Below are positions 1 to 8,759 of a stretch of 64,000 nt of DNA, piece after piece. How positions within the stretch are numbered: position 1 is the first letter of the stretch; the number at the start of each line of letters is the position of its first letter. The stretch spans positions 1 to 64,000 of the forward strand of contig NZ_JONR01000020.1 in NCBI RefSeq assembly GCF_000711955.1, written 5' to 3'. A model generated the notes under the pieces. The model had not been told where the DNA came from and did no database searches. It saw only the letters and a program-made list of their open reading frames with translations. This DNA comes from Nevskia soli DSM 19509. Lineage in GTDB: Bacteria > Pseudomonadota > Gammaproteobacteria > Nevskiales > Nevskiaceae. The position numbers and the translations under genes are program-made.

Positions 1-1
1 T

Positions 2-988
2 GGCGCCGCCGGCTTCATCGGCGCGAACTTGATATTGGGCCTGAATGGCAAGGGCGCCACCGACATCATCGCGGTGGACGATCTGCAGGACGGCACCAAA
101 TTCCGCAATCTGGCCGAAGCCGAGATCGCCGACTACATGGACAAGGACGAGTTCCTCGGCCGGGTCGAGCGCGGCGAGCTGCCCAAGATCGAGGCGATCT
201 TCCACCAGGGCGCCTGCTCCGCCACCACCGAGTGGAACGGCCGCTTCATGATGGACGTGAACTACCGCTACACCAAGACCCTGCTGCACTGGTGCCAGGG
301 CAAGCGCGTGCCGTTCTTCTACGCCTCCTCGGCCTCGGTCTACGGCATGGGCAAGCAGGGCTTCCGCGAAGACCGCGCCTGCGAGAAGCCGCTTAACATG
401 TACGCCTACTCCAAGTTCCTGATGGACCAGTACGTGCGCCGTCTCGGCTACGATGCGCCGGCGCCGAAGAAGACCCGCGGCAATGCCGTGGCCAAGCGCA
501 GCGTCAAGTCCGCGCGGCCGCAGGTGGTGGGACTGCGCTACTTCAACGTCTACGGCCCGCGCGAACAGCACAAGGGCGGCATGGCCAGCACCGCGTTCCA
601 TTTCAACAACCAGATCGAAAAGGAAGGCGAGTGCCGCCTGTTCGAGGGCAGCGACGGCTACGGCCCCGGCGAGCAGCGCCGCGACTTCATCCACGTCGAC
701 GACGCCGTGGCCATGAACCTGTGGTTCTGGGAACACCCCGGCAAGTCCGGCATCTTCAACTGCGGCACCGGCCGTGCCCAGCCCTTCAACGACATCGCCA
801 GGGCCGTCATCGCCTGGCACGGCAAGGGCAAGCTCAAGTACGTGCCGTTCCCGGAAGCCCTGGTCGGCCGCTACCAGTCCTATACCGAGGCGGACCATGC
901 CAAGCTGCGCGCCGCCGGGTATGACCGGCCGTTCCTGACGGTGGAGCAGGGCGTGAAGAGATACCTGGATTGGCTACACCAGGACTAG
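2..988 (+). CDS. hldD: ADP-L-glycero-D-manno-heptose 6-epimerase, 5' partial
   Basis: Last step of ADP-heptose synthesis for the LPS inner core: epimerises ADP-D,D-heptose to the L,D form in the cytosol, using bound NADP. The window opens inside the N-terminal Rossmann loop: the frame is open from base 2 and reads GAAGFIGAN, so only the first few residues are missing; the TTG at 29 is internal. An extended-SDR core follows: SSASVYG with the catalytic Ser, then MYAYSKF with the Tyr-xxx-Lys pair, then RYFNVYGPRE. About 328 residues are present against ~310 in E. coli; the excess is a basic insertion (KKTRGNAVAKRSVKSARPQ) between the YxxxK helix and RYFNVYGPRE. The 3' end overlaps the next gene by 19 bases. 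Identity is clear. Confidence 0.95.
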   Translation, partial: GAAGFIGANLILGLNGKGATDIIAVDDLQDGTKFRNLAEAEIADYMDKDEFLGRVERGELPKIEAIFHQGACSATTEWNGRFMMDVNYRYTKTLLHWCQGKRVPFFYASSASVYGMGKQGFREDRACEKPLNMYAYSKFLMDQYVRRLGYDAPAPKKTRGNAVAKRSVKSARPQVVGLRYFNVYGPREQHKGGMASTAFHFNNQIEKEGECRLFEGSDGYGPGEQRRDFIHVDDAVAMNLWFWEHPGKSGIFNCGTGRAQPFNDIARAVIAWHGKGKLKYVPFPEALVGRYQSYTEADHAKLRAAGYDRPFLTVEQGVKRYLDWLHQD

Positions 989-2007
989 ACGCCGATACGC
1001 CGCTGCATCTGCTCGCGCCGGAACGCGCCGCGCGCAAGCTGCTGCTGCGGCAGTTGAAGAATGCCGAAGCGGCCGGGCATCGGCTGGCGATCGGTGAAGA
1101 CCCGGATGCGCTGCATGACTTCCGTGTCGCCCTGCGCCGCTTCCGTTCCATCGAACGCGCTCATCGCGACTGGGTCGCGGACGCCCTGCCCAAGAAGCTG
1201 CGCAAGCGCTTGCGGGAGCTGGTGCAAAGCACCGGCCCGGCGCGCGACAGCGAAGTGCAGCTGGGCTGGCTGGATCTGCAGCGCGCTGCATTGCGGCCGA
1301 ACCAGCGCAGTGGCTATCAGTGGTTGCGGCGCCGGCTTGAAGACCGGCAGCGGCAGGGCTATGCCGCGATCCGCGCGGCGGTGCCGCTGGAGTTCGCCGC
1401 GCTCGGCGCACTGTTGCGCGCCGCCCTGACCATGCCCAGCGAAGCCACGCCCGTCAGTTTCGCGCAGGTGAGCGGCGAACGGCTCAGGCCCCTGGTCGCC
1501 GAGATCGACGGCAGCTTCGCGGCGATCGGGGAGGACGCGGAACAGATGGCGCCTGTGCATGCCGCGCGCCTGCTGGTGAAGCGCGCGCGTTATCTGCTGG
1601 AGCCGGTGGCGGCGGCCTTGCCGGATGGCAAGGAGCTGGTCCGCCGGCTCGGCGGCCTGCAGGATCTGCTTGGGGAGATGCACGATGCCGAAGTGCTCGG
1701 CGCAAGTCTCGGCGAAGCCGCGGCGGACGCCGGTGCGGCGCGCTATCGTGCCCTGATCCGGCAGGCGCTGGGTGATGATGCGGCCGAATTCGGTCCGGTG
1801 GCGCGACAGCGCGGCGACGAACGTGCCGGGCTGTCGGCGCTGGCGCGGCGGGTGCAGGAGCAGATGCGCGCAGGGCGCGCACAGCTGCTGGAGAAGCTGC
1901 GCAGTGGCGAAATCAGCGCATTGATGCGGCGCCTGGATGCGGCGGCGAAGGAGCTTGCGCCGCCGCGCGTCGCGCATCCGTTCCCGCCGATTCGGACCAA
2001 CGCATGA
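970..2007 (+). CDS. CHAD domain protein
   Basis: A 345-residue all-helical protein with a CHAD (conserved histidine alpha-helical) domain. The hallmark segment LHDFRVALRRFRS lies near residue 50, and a second Arg/His-rich helix (HAARLLVKRARYLLE) near 200. CHAD domains bind polyphosphate or nucleotide-like anions through these basic faces. No signal peptide or membrane segment is visible, so it is probably cytosolic. The TTG at 970 is the only plausible start before the conserved domain; it overlaps hldD by 19 bases, and the TGA overlaps the waaF start (ATGA), so the three genes look translationally coupled. Its role among LPS heptose genes is unknown. Confidence 0.8.
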   Translation: MATPGLDADTPLHLLAPERAARKLLLRQLKNAEAAGHRLAIGEDPDALHDFRVALRRFRSIERAHRDWVADALPKKLRKRLRELVQSTGPARDSEVQLGWLDLQRAALRPNQRSGYQWLRRRLEDRQRQGYAAIRAAVPLEFAALGALLRAALTMPSEATPVSFAQVSGERLRPLVAEIDGSFAAIGEDAEQMAPVHAARLLVKRARYLLEPVAAALPDGKELVRRLGGLQDLLGEMHDAEVLGASLGEAAADAGAARYRALIRQALGDDAAEFGPVARQRGDERAGLSALARRVQEQMRAGRAQLLEKLRSGEISALMRRLDAAAKELAPPRVAHPFPPIRTNA

Positions 2008-3011
2008 GTCAGGACATCCTGGTCGTCGGCCCATCCTGGGTCGGCGACATGGTGATGGCGCAGGCCTTGTTCATGCGCCTGCGCGCGCTTCATCCGCAAG
2101 CGGCCATCGATGTGCTCGCCCCCGGCTGGTCGCTGCCGATCCTGGCGCGGATGCCGGAAGTGCGCGCCGGCATCGAACTGCCGCTGGGGCATGGCGATTT
2201 CGGCTTCGGCGAGCGTCGCCGTATCGGACACAGCCTGCGCGGCAAGAAGTACGCGCAGGCCATCGTCCTGCCCGGCTCGTGGAAGTCGGCGCTGACGCCG
2301 TATTTCGCGCGCATTCCGCGCCGCACCGGCTATCGCCGCGAGTTCCGCTACGGCCTGCTCAACGACCTGCGCACGCTGGACAAAACCATCCTGCCCACCA
2401 CCGTGCAGCAGTTCCTGGCCCTGGCGGAAGAGGGCGCGGTGACGCAGGCGCCGTCCATTCCGCAGCCGCGGCTGCGCGCCGAGCCACAACGCATCGAAGC
2501 GCTGCGGCAGCAGTTCGGGCTGGATCCGCACAAGCCGGCAGTGGCCCTGATGCCGGGCGCCGAGTACGGTCCCGCCAAGCGCTGGCCGCCGGAATATTTC
2601 GCCGAGCTGTCGGGCCGGCTGGTTGCCGCCGGTCACCAGGTCTGGGTGCTGGGTTCGGCCAAGGAAAAGGAGCTGGGCGCCGCCATCGCGCAGGGGCGCG
2701 CGGACATCCACGATCTCAGCGGCCGCACCCAGCTGGCCGACGTGGTCGATCTGCTTGCCGCCGCCGGAGCGGCGGTGAGCAACGACTCGGGCCTGATGCA
2801 TGTCGCCGCCGCGGTAGGTACGCGCCTGGTGGCGATCTACGGCAGTTCCTCGCCGAAGATGACGCCGCCGCTGTCAAAGGCTGCGCAGGTGCTCTACCTG
2901 GACCTGGATTGCAGCCCCTGCTTCCAGCGCATCTGCCCGCTGGGCCATCTGAACTGCCTGCGGCAGATCACGCCGGCGCAGGTGTTTGCGGCCCTGCTGA
3001 AGCCGGCGTAG
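2004..3011 (+). CDS. waaF: ADP-heptose:LPS heptosyltransferase II
   Basis: GT9-family transferase that adds the second heptose of the LPS inner core at the cytoplasmic face of the inner membrane, using the ADP-heptose made by HldD/HldE. The 335-residue length fits the family (~340-350). Visible signatures are the N-terminal VVGPSWVGDMVMAQ, the PGSWKSAL...RTGY block near residues 90-115, MPGAEYGPAKRWP near 182, and the nucleotide-sugar site SNDSGLMHVAAAVG near 258. The start ATG overlaps the CHAD stop. In Pseudomonas, ilvE and waaF are neighbours; here a hydrolase gene on the other strand separates them. Confidence 0.94.
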   Translation: MSQDILVVGPSWVGDMVMAQALFMRLRALHPQAAIDVLAPGWSLPILARMPEVRAGIELPLGHGDFGFGERRRIGHSLRGKKYAQAIVLPGSWKSALTPYFARIPRRTGYRREFRYGLLNDLRTLDKTILPTTVQQFLALAEEGAVTQAPSIPQPRLRAEPQRIEALRQQFGLDPHKPAVALMPGAEYGPAKRWPPEYFAELSGRLVAAGHQVWVLGSAKEKELGAAIAQGRADIHDLSGRTQLADVVDLLAAAGAAVSNDSGLMHVAAAVGTRLVAIYGSSSPKMTPPLSKAAQVLYLDLDCSPCFQRICPLGHLNCLRQITPAQVFAALLKPA

Positions 3012-3040
3012 GGTGGCTTCGGCAGGGCCGACACGGCCGC

Positions 3041-3763
3041 TCAGGCGGCGAATGCGCGTTTCAGGAAATCGATTGCCTCGGCGTGGGCATCTTCCGTCGC
3101 TTTCGGCGCATAGCTCGCACGGTCCTCGCAGCAGAAGCCATGGCCGGCGCCGGGATGCAGGCTGAGGCTGTAACGCTTGTCGAGCTCGCCCAGCCGCTGC
3201 GCGATGCGCCCGTGTTCCGCCGGCGTAATGCCCCCATCCTTGCCGCCGTAGATCAGCAGCAGCGGCGCCGCCAGCGCAGCGGCCTCGCCGATCGGCGCGG
3301 TGCGGCCGAAGCGGTCCTTCTCGCCCTCCGGAAAGATGGCGCCGCCGTAGTAGGCGACGCTGGCGCGAACGCGCGCCGCGTGCCGGCAGGCGGCGAGGAA
3401 GGCGAGGCGGCCGCCCATGCAGAAGCCGACCACGCCGAGCCGCGCCGGCGTCACGCCGGGCTGCCGGCCCAGGCAGTCGAAGCTGGCGCCGATTTCCGCC
3501 ATCACCTGGTCATCGCGCAGGGCCTTGAGGGTACCCATGGCCTCCTCCAGCTTGTCATACGAAAACTGCTTGCCGTAATAAATGTCCGGCGCCAGCGCGG
3601 CGAAGCCGGCGGCGGCGAAGCGGTCGCAGACGCGGCGGATGTGCGGTGTCAGTCCGAAAGCCTCCATCAGCACCACGATGCCGGGCGCGGCGCTGGCCTG
3701 CGGTGGGCCGGCGTAGTAGCCCTGGAGCGTTTCGGTGATCGCGATCATGCCGGGATCTGTCAT
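3041..3763 (-). CDS. dienelactone hydrolase family protein
   Basis: A 240-residue alpha/beta hydrolase of the dienelactone hydrolase (carboxymethylenebutenolidase-like) family, probably cytosolic. The nucleophile is Cys in GFCMGG near residue 115, the acid is in GGKDGG, and the His is in GAGHGF. The real substrate cannot be read from the sequence. The frame is open upstream to 3859, but homology begins near MTDPGMIAITETLQGYYAG, so the ATG at 3763 is preferred; an AGG about 10 bases upstream is a weak ribosome site. It interrupts an otherwise LPS/ilvE neighbourhood and faces waaF tail to tail. Confidence 0.85.
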   Translation of the reverse strand: MTDPGMIAITETLQGYYAGPPQASAAPGIVVLMEAFGLTPHIRRVCDRFAAAGFAALAPDIYYGKQFSYDKLEEAMGTLKALRDDQVMAEIGASFDCLGRQPGVTPARLGVVGFCMGGRLAFLAACRHAARVRASVAYYGGAIFPEGEKDRFGRTAPIGEAAALAAPLLLIYGGKDGGITPAEHGRIAQRLGELDKRYSLSLHPGAGHGFCCEDRASYAPKATEDAHAEAIDFLKRAFAA

Positions 3764-3873
3764 TGGAAGTGCCTGATTGATTTGAAGAATGCCGTCGCGG
3801 CACGAATGCGCCGGAACGGTCCTGGAAGTGCTTGTCGGGGCCTTGGAACGCGGCTTCATGCATCCGGTTCCCC

Positions 3874-3879
3874 TATAAT
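3874..3879 (+). promoter_or_regulatory. putative -10 hexamer upstream of ilvE
   Basis: A perfect TATAAT lies 52 bases before the ilvE ATG in the divergent gap. At the usual 17-base spacing the upstream hexamer (CGGCTT) is poor, so this is a -10-only prediction for the ilvE-hldE transcript. Confidence 0.4.
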
Positions 3880-3931
3880 GCGCACGGCCGCCCCTACGCG
3901 GCCTTTATTTTCCGTTTTGAGGATTTCAGCG

Positions 3932-4888
3932 ATGACGACGATGGCCGACCGTGATGGTTTCATCTGGTATGACGGCGAACTGGTTCCCTGGCGTGATGCC
4001 ACCACCCACGTCCTGACCTATACGCTGCATTACGGCGCCGGCGTCTTCGAAGGCGTTCGCGCCTACGCCACGCCCAAGGGCACCGCCGTTTTCCGCCTGG
4101 AAGAACACACCCGGCGCCTGTTCAACTCGGCCAAGATCCTCGGCATGAAGATTCCCTTCACGCCGGAGCAGGTCAATGAAGCCACGCTGGAAGTGCTGCG
4201 GGCCAACAAGCTGAAGGAAGCCTACATCCGGCCGATGGTTTTCTACGGCTCCGAGGGCATGGGTCTGCGCGCCGACAACCTCAAGGTGCACCTGATCATC
4301 GCCGCCTGGACCTGGGGGGCCTATCTCGGCGCCGACAACGTCGAGCGCGGCATCCGCGTCAAGACCAGCTCCTACTCGCGTCACCACGTCAATGCCGCGC
4401 TGTGCCGCGCCAAGGCCAACGCCAACTACCTCAACTCGATGCTGGCGCTGAACGAAGCCCTGCGCGACGGCTACGACGAGGCGGTAATGCTCGACCCGCA
4501 CGGCTTCATCGCCGAGGGCTCGGCCGAGAACATCTTCCTGGTGCAGGATGGCGCGCTGCATACCCCGGACGTCACCTCCGCCCTCGACGGCATCACCCGC
4601 CGCACCGTGATGCAGCTGGCCGAGGATGCCGGCATCAAGGTCTACGAGCGGCGCCTGACCCGCGACGAGTTGTATATCTCGGACGAAGCCTTCTTCACCG
4701 GCACCGCCGCCGAAGTGATGCCGATCCGCGAAGCCGACAACCGCTGCATCGGCGGCGGCAAGCGCGGCCCGGTTACCGAAAAGCTGCAGAAGGCATACGC
4801 GGCACAGGTCAAGGGCGAGCGCGCCGAGTACCCCGAGTGGCTGAGCCTGGTCAACGAATCCGCTGCGCAGAAAAAGACCGCCGCCTGA
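3932..4888 (+). CDS. ilvE: branched-chain amino acid aminotransferase
   Basis: PLP-dependent fold-type IV aminotransferase catalysing the last step of Leu, Ile and Val synthesis with glutamate as amino donor. 318 residues (E. coli 309). The Schiff-base Lys is at about residue 160 in RAKANANYLNS; the N-terminal YTLHYGAGVFEG and the substrate/phosphate loops EGSAENIFL and FFTGTAAEVMPI are all present. The ATG at 3932 follows GAGGA at 9-base spacing; the long open frame upstream (to 1937) is only a high-GC artefact. hldE begins 25 bases after the stop, so the two genes probably share a transcript. Confidence 0.95.
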   Translation: MTTMADRDGFIWYDGELVPWRDATTHVLTYTLHYGAGVFEGVRAYATPKGTAVFRLEEHTRRLFNSAKILGMKIPFTPEQVNEATLEVLRANKLKEAYIRPMVFYGSEGMGLRADNLKVHLIIAAWTWGAYLGADNVERGIRVKTSSYSRHHVNAALCRAKANANYLNSMLALNEALRDGYDEAVMLDPHGFIAEGSAENIFLVQDGALHTPDVTSALDGITRRTVMQLAEDAGIKVYERRLTRDELYISDEAFFTGTAAEVMPIREADNRCIGGGKRGPVTEKLQKAYAAQVKGERAEYPEWLSLVNESAAQKKTAA

Positions 4889-4913
4889 ACCGCCGAACCG
4901 GAATCCGCGACTG

Positions 4914-6344
<1,431 letters not shown>

Positions 6345-6542
6345 GGCGGATCGGCAAACCCGGCGCGTTTTTGAAGTCCGTCACACTCCGCCCGATGAAC
6401 GGCGCCGCTGCGTGACGCAAAACGCAGTCCGCCCGCGTTTCTCCTTATAGAGTCGGTTCGTACCGGTCGCGGGGGCAATACCTGCCGCTGCACTGGCATC
6501 AAACCCTGCCTGGGTTGATACTGGCATTGTATGGGGGAAGTC

Positions 6543-6632
6543 ATGGAACGCGTAACGGGATGGGTCGTGGTGAATGGACGTAATGCGTGTGCCGCGCCGC
6601 GGCATCGCACTGCGCCGGAAATGGCCTCATGA
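6543..6632 (+). CDS. possible 29-residue leader peptide
   Basis: A short frame starting at ATG 6543 after a strong GGGGGAAG, encoding MERVTGWVVVNGRNACAAPR and nine more residues. Its TGA overlaps the ATG of the next small gene (ATGA at 6629-6632), the classical arrangement for translational coupling. No homology is recognised. It could be a genuine leader or a chance open frame; the ribosome site and the overlap are the only support. Confidence 0.3.
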   Translation: MERVTGWVVVNGRNACAAPRHRTAPEMAS

Positions 6633-6829
6633 AGAAGCTGCGCGACGCCATCATCGCCGGGGCCACCATCGCCCTGCTGCTCTATGCGGCAATGACCGCG
6701 GCGAAAAGCATGGCGGATGTCCTGCAGCCGTCGATGGAGGCAAGCGCGCAGGTCGATACCGATATGGCCGTGGCTGTTCGCCATGAGCGCAAGGCCGACT
6801 ATCTGCAACTGGCCCGGCGCGACGACTAG
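6629..6829 (+). CDS. small single-pass membrane protein, unknown function
   Basis: A 66-residue product, MKKLRDAII..., with one hydrophobic span (about residues 8-27: IIAGATIALLLYAAMTAA) after a basic start, then a polar tail rich in Asp, Arg and His. The predicted topology is N-in with a periplasmic tail, or an uncleaved signal anchor. The start was chosen for the Lys-Lys-Leu signal-like N-terminus; a GGAA lies ~9 bases upstream and the ATG overlaps the stop of the 29-codon frame. No family recognised. Confidence 0.5.
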   Translation: MKKLRDAIIAGATIALLLYAAMTAAKSMADVLQPSMEASAQVDTDMAVAVRHERKADYLQLARRDD

Positions 6830-6859
6830 ACCGCCCATGCGCCCCGGACGCCGCCCGGT

Positions 6860-7411
6860 TTAATTGGTGGTGGGAAACCGCGGCGTACCTGCCTGGTGTT
6901 CGATGCGCGTGGCGTTCACCACGCAGGACACCATCTGGTAGAAGCCGGCGAGCATCAGCAATTCGATCAGCTGCGCTTCGCTGTACGCGGCACTCAGCTC
7001 CGACCACAGGGCGTCATCGATGTCCTGCTTGCCTTGCAGCGAGTCGCACAATCCGATCAGCAGCCGCTCTTCGGCGCTCCACAGCGGTGAGGCGGCATCG
7101 CCAAGCACCGTGGCGGCAACTTGCTCCGGTGTGAATTGTGCCTTGGCGCCGTAGGCCGCGACGTGTACGCCCCATTCGTACTCGGCCTTGCACCGGGCAC
7201 AGGTACGCAGGATCACCAGTTCCCGCTCGCGCAGGCTGATGCTGCCCTTGTCGAGCAGGCCGCCGGCCACCATCCGCGACAACACACGCGGGTTATGTGC
7301 CACGGTGCGGAAGATGTTCAGCGGCGGCAGGCCGCGCATGACGCGGTCGAAATCCTGCTGCATCGGCTCGGGATAAGGCGGATCAACCAGGGCAATGCGC
7401 GGCGTGGTCAT
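6860..7411 (-). CDS. carboxymuconolactone decarboxylase (AhpD-like) family protein
   Basis: A 183-residue all-helical protein of the CMD/AhpD superfamily. The redox motif CARCKAEYEWGVH (Cys-x-x-Cys with a downstream His) follows LRERELVILRT, as in AhpD-like peroxidase partners. Many relatives detoxify peroxides or reactive electrophiles; the substrate is not readable here. It is divergently transcribed from an HxlR-type regulator across a 58-base gap filled by a large palindrome, so control by that regulator is likely. Confidence 0.85.
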   Translation of the reverse strand: MTTPRIALVDPPYPEPMQQDFDRVMRGLPPLNIFRTVAHNPRVLSRMVAGGLLDKGSISLRERELVILRTCARCKAEYEWGVHVAAYGAKAQFTPEQVAATVLGDAASPLWSAEERLLIGLCDSLQGKQDIDDALWSELSAAYSEAQLIELLMLAGFYQMVSCVVNATRIEHQAGTPRFPTTN

Positions 7412-7424
7412 GGGCTTTTCCTAT

Positions 7425-7463
7425 GCTACGATAATCGAAGCATAATGCTTCGGAATTCGTAGC
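7425..7463. promoter_or_regulatory. 39-bp palindromic operator between CMD gene and HxlR gene
   Basis: A dyad centred exactly on base 7444: outer arms GCTACGA/TCGTAGC (7425-7431, 7457-7463) and inner arms CGAAGCAT/ATGCTTCG (7436-7443, 7445-7452), with only four unmatched positions per side between them. It contains -10-like hexamers (GATAAT, CATAAT). This is the expected binding site for the adjacent HxlR-family regulator, with two half-site pairs. Confidence 0.65.
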
Positions 7464-7469
7464 GCAACC

Positions 7470-7793
7470 ATGGCACTCGTCGATCGTCCGGTACGCGGCT
7501 CCAGCAGCGGCCGCCCCATCATGGCGCTGCTCGACCTGCTCGGGCGGCGCTGGGCCCTGCGTGTGATCTGGGAATTGCGCGAAGGGCCACTGGTGTTCCG
7601 CGCCCTGCAGGCACGTTGCGGCATCTCGCCCTCGGTGCTCAACACCCGGCTGGTGGAACTGCGCGAGGCACTGATCGTCGAGGTCGGGGAGGACGGCTAT
7701 CAGCTCAGCAAGCGCGGTGCCGAGCTGTTGCAACTGTTCGATCCGGTCAGCCAGTGGGCCACAACGTGGGCCGTGGCCTTGCGCAAGTCTTAG
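7470..7793 (+). CDS. HxlR-family winged-helix transcriptional regulator
   Basis: 107 residues, the size of a complete MarR-like HxlR repressor. The winged helix-turn-helix spans about residues 20-100: LLGRRWALRVIWEL, FRALQARCGISPSVLNTRLVELREALIV, then the wing GYQLSKRGAELLQLF. There is one cysteine (in ARCGIS, within the recognition region); HxlR proteins such as YodB and HypR sense oxidants or electrophiles through cysteines, so redox sensing is possible but not shown. It probably regulates itself and the divergent CMD gene through the palindrome between them. No clear ribosome site precedes the ATG. Confidence 0.88.
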   Translation: MALVDRPVRGSSSGRPIMALLDLLGRRWALRVIWELREGPLVFRALQARCGISPSVLNTRLVELREALIVEVGEDGYQLSKRGAELLQLFDPVSQWATTWAVALRKS

Positions 7794-7796
7794 CCG

Positions 7797-7881
7797 GTAG
7801 GTTGGGCTGAGCACAGCGAAGCCCAACGTCTTCGGCACCGCTCAAACAATGTTGGGCTTCGCTGTGCTCAGCCCAACCTAC
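7797..7881. repeat. perfect 31-bp inverted repeat (REP-like) between convergent genes
   Basis: Arms at 7797-7827 and 7851-7881 are exact reverse complements, separated by 23 bases; each arm is itself a partial palindrome (GTTGGGCT...AGCCCAAC). It lies just past the HxlR stop, and its right arm supplies the TAG stop of the hydroxylase gene on the other strand. The arm resembles a widely seen proteobacterial repeat and may act as a two-way transcription block. Confidence 0.85.
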
Positions 7882-8567
7882 ATGTCTGTTGCCGGGGCCT
7901 TCGCCCCACTGGCCTGCGGCCGATACAGCGTCCCCCGCAGATAGTCTGCGATCGGGTAACTGATGTTGAAGTTGTAGTGCGACATCAGCGTATGGTCGTG
8001 ATGCAGCGTGTGGTGCCGCCGCAGCCATGCGACGCCGGGCAGGCGCGCGATCCAGGATTGCTCGGGCGTGTGATAGGCGAAATGCAGCCACTCGTAGTTG
8101 AGGAAATAGCCGATCGAAGTGGCGGCGAACAGCCAGCCGATGTTGGCCGTGGTCAGCAGCGCCAGCGGTATGCCCACCGGTACCGCGAAGCAGCCGAAGA
8201 AGAACAGCAGCAGCACCGGCGGGAACAATACCGCCTTGAAGTCGCGCGCGTTCTCGAACTCCATCCGCTCCGGCGTGAAGAAGCGGTGATGCTGCCGGGT
8301 ATGCCGCTCGAAGATCAGTCCCAGCCCCCGGCGTGGATGATGCATCGGTCCGCGATGGCCGGCGTGCTCGACCAGGTTGGCGAACAAGAAGGTCACCGGC
8401 ACCGTCAGCCATTCCCACCATTGCACCTGGTGCAGGCGGCTGGCGCAGAAAGCCACGGCGGCAAGACAGGCGCCGCTGGTGAAGCAGAAATGCGCGATGC
8501 CGCTGTAACGCGGGCCAATCAGCCGGCGGCGGTAATCATCACGGAATTGACTGACCTGATCGTTCAT
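7878..8567 (-). CDS. sterol desaturase / fatty acid hydroxylase family protein
   Basis: An integral-membrane di-iron oxygenase-like protein of 229 residues. Histidine clusters typical of the family are seen in order: HAGHRGPMHH, HTRQHHRFF, HFAYH and RRHHTLHHD. Hydrophobic spans lie between them (near residues 25-45, 48-65, 118-160). Relatives hydroxylate or desaturate fatty acyl, sterol or carotenoid substrates using O2; the substrate here is unknown. Its last sense codon and stop fall inside the 31-bp inverted repeat, so the C-terminus may have been altered by repeat insertion. Confidence 0.85.
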   Translation of the reverse strand: MNDQVSQFRDDYRRRLIGPRYSGIAHFCFTSGACLAAVAFCASRLHQVQWWEWLTVPVTFLFANLVEHAGHRGPMHHPRRGLGLIFERHTRQHHRFFTPERMEFENARDFKAVLFPPVLLLFFFGCFAVPVGIPLALLTTANIGWLFAATSIGYFLNYEWLHFAYHTPEQSWIARLPGVAWLRRHHTLHHDHTLMSHYNFNISYPIADYLRGTLYRPQASGAKAPATDM

Positions 8568-8759
8568 CTGCCGTTGTCATGGTGAGTTTTCCAAGCATAG
8601 GACCTCCTGCGTCATTGCGCTGGGTATCGCAGTGCAACAACCGGTTCATCGCCCCTGAATCACCGTTCATCTTGCGGCGCTGCTTTGTCGGACGGATATC
8701 CGGCTAGTCTTCACCCCATGTCAAGTAGTTGAACGTTCCTGATCATGTGGAGGGGTATA

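Noticed and set aside
1937..3900. Very long open frame on the plus strand running into ilvE
   Set aside because: Frame-shifted shadow of waaF and antisense of the hydrolase; arginine/alanine-rich, no homology before the ilvE start at 3932.
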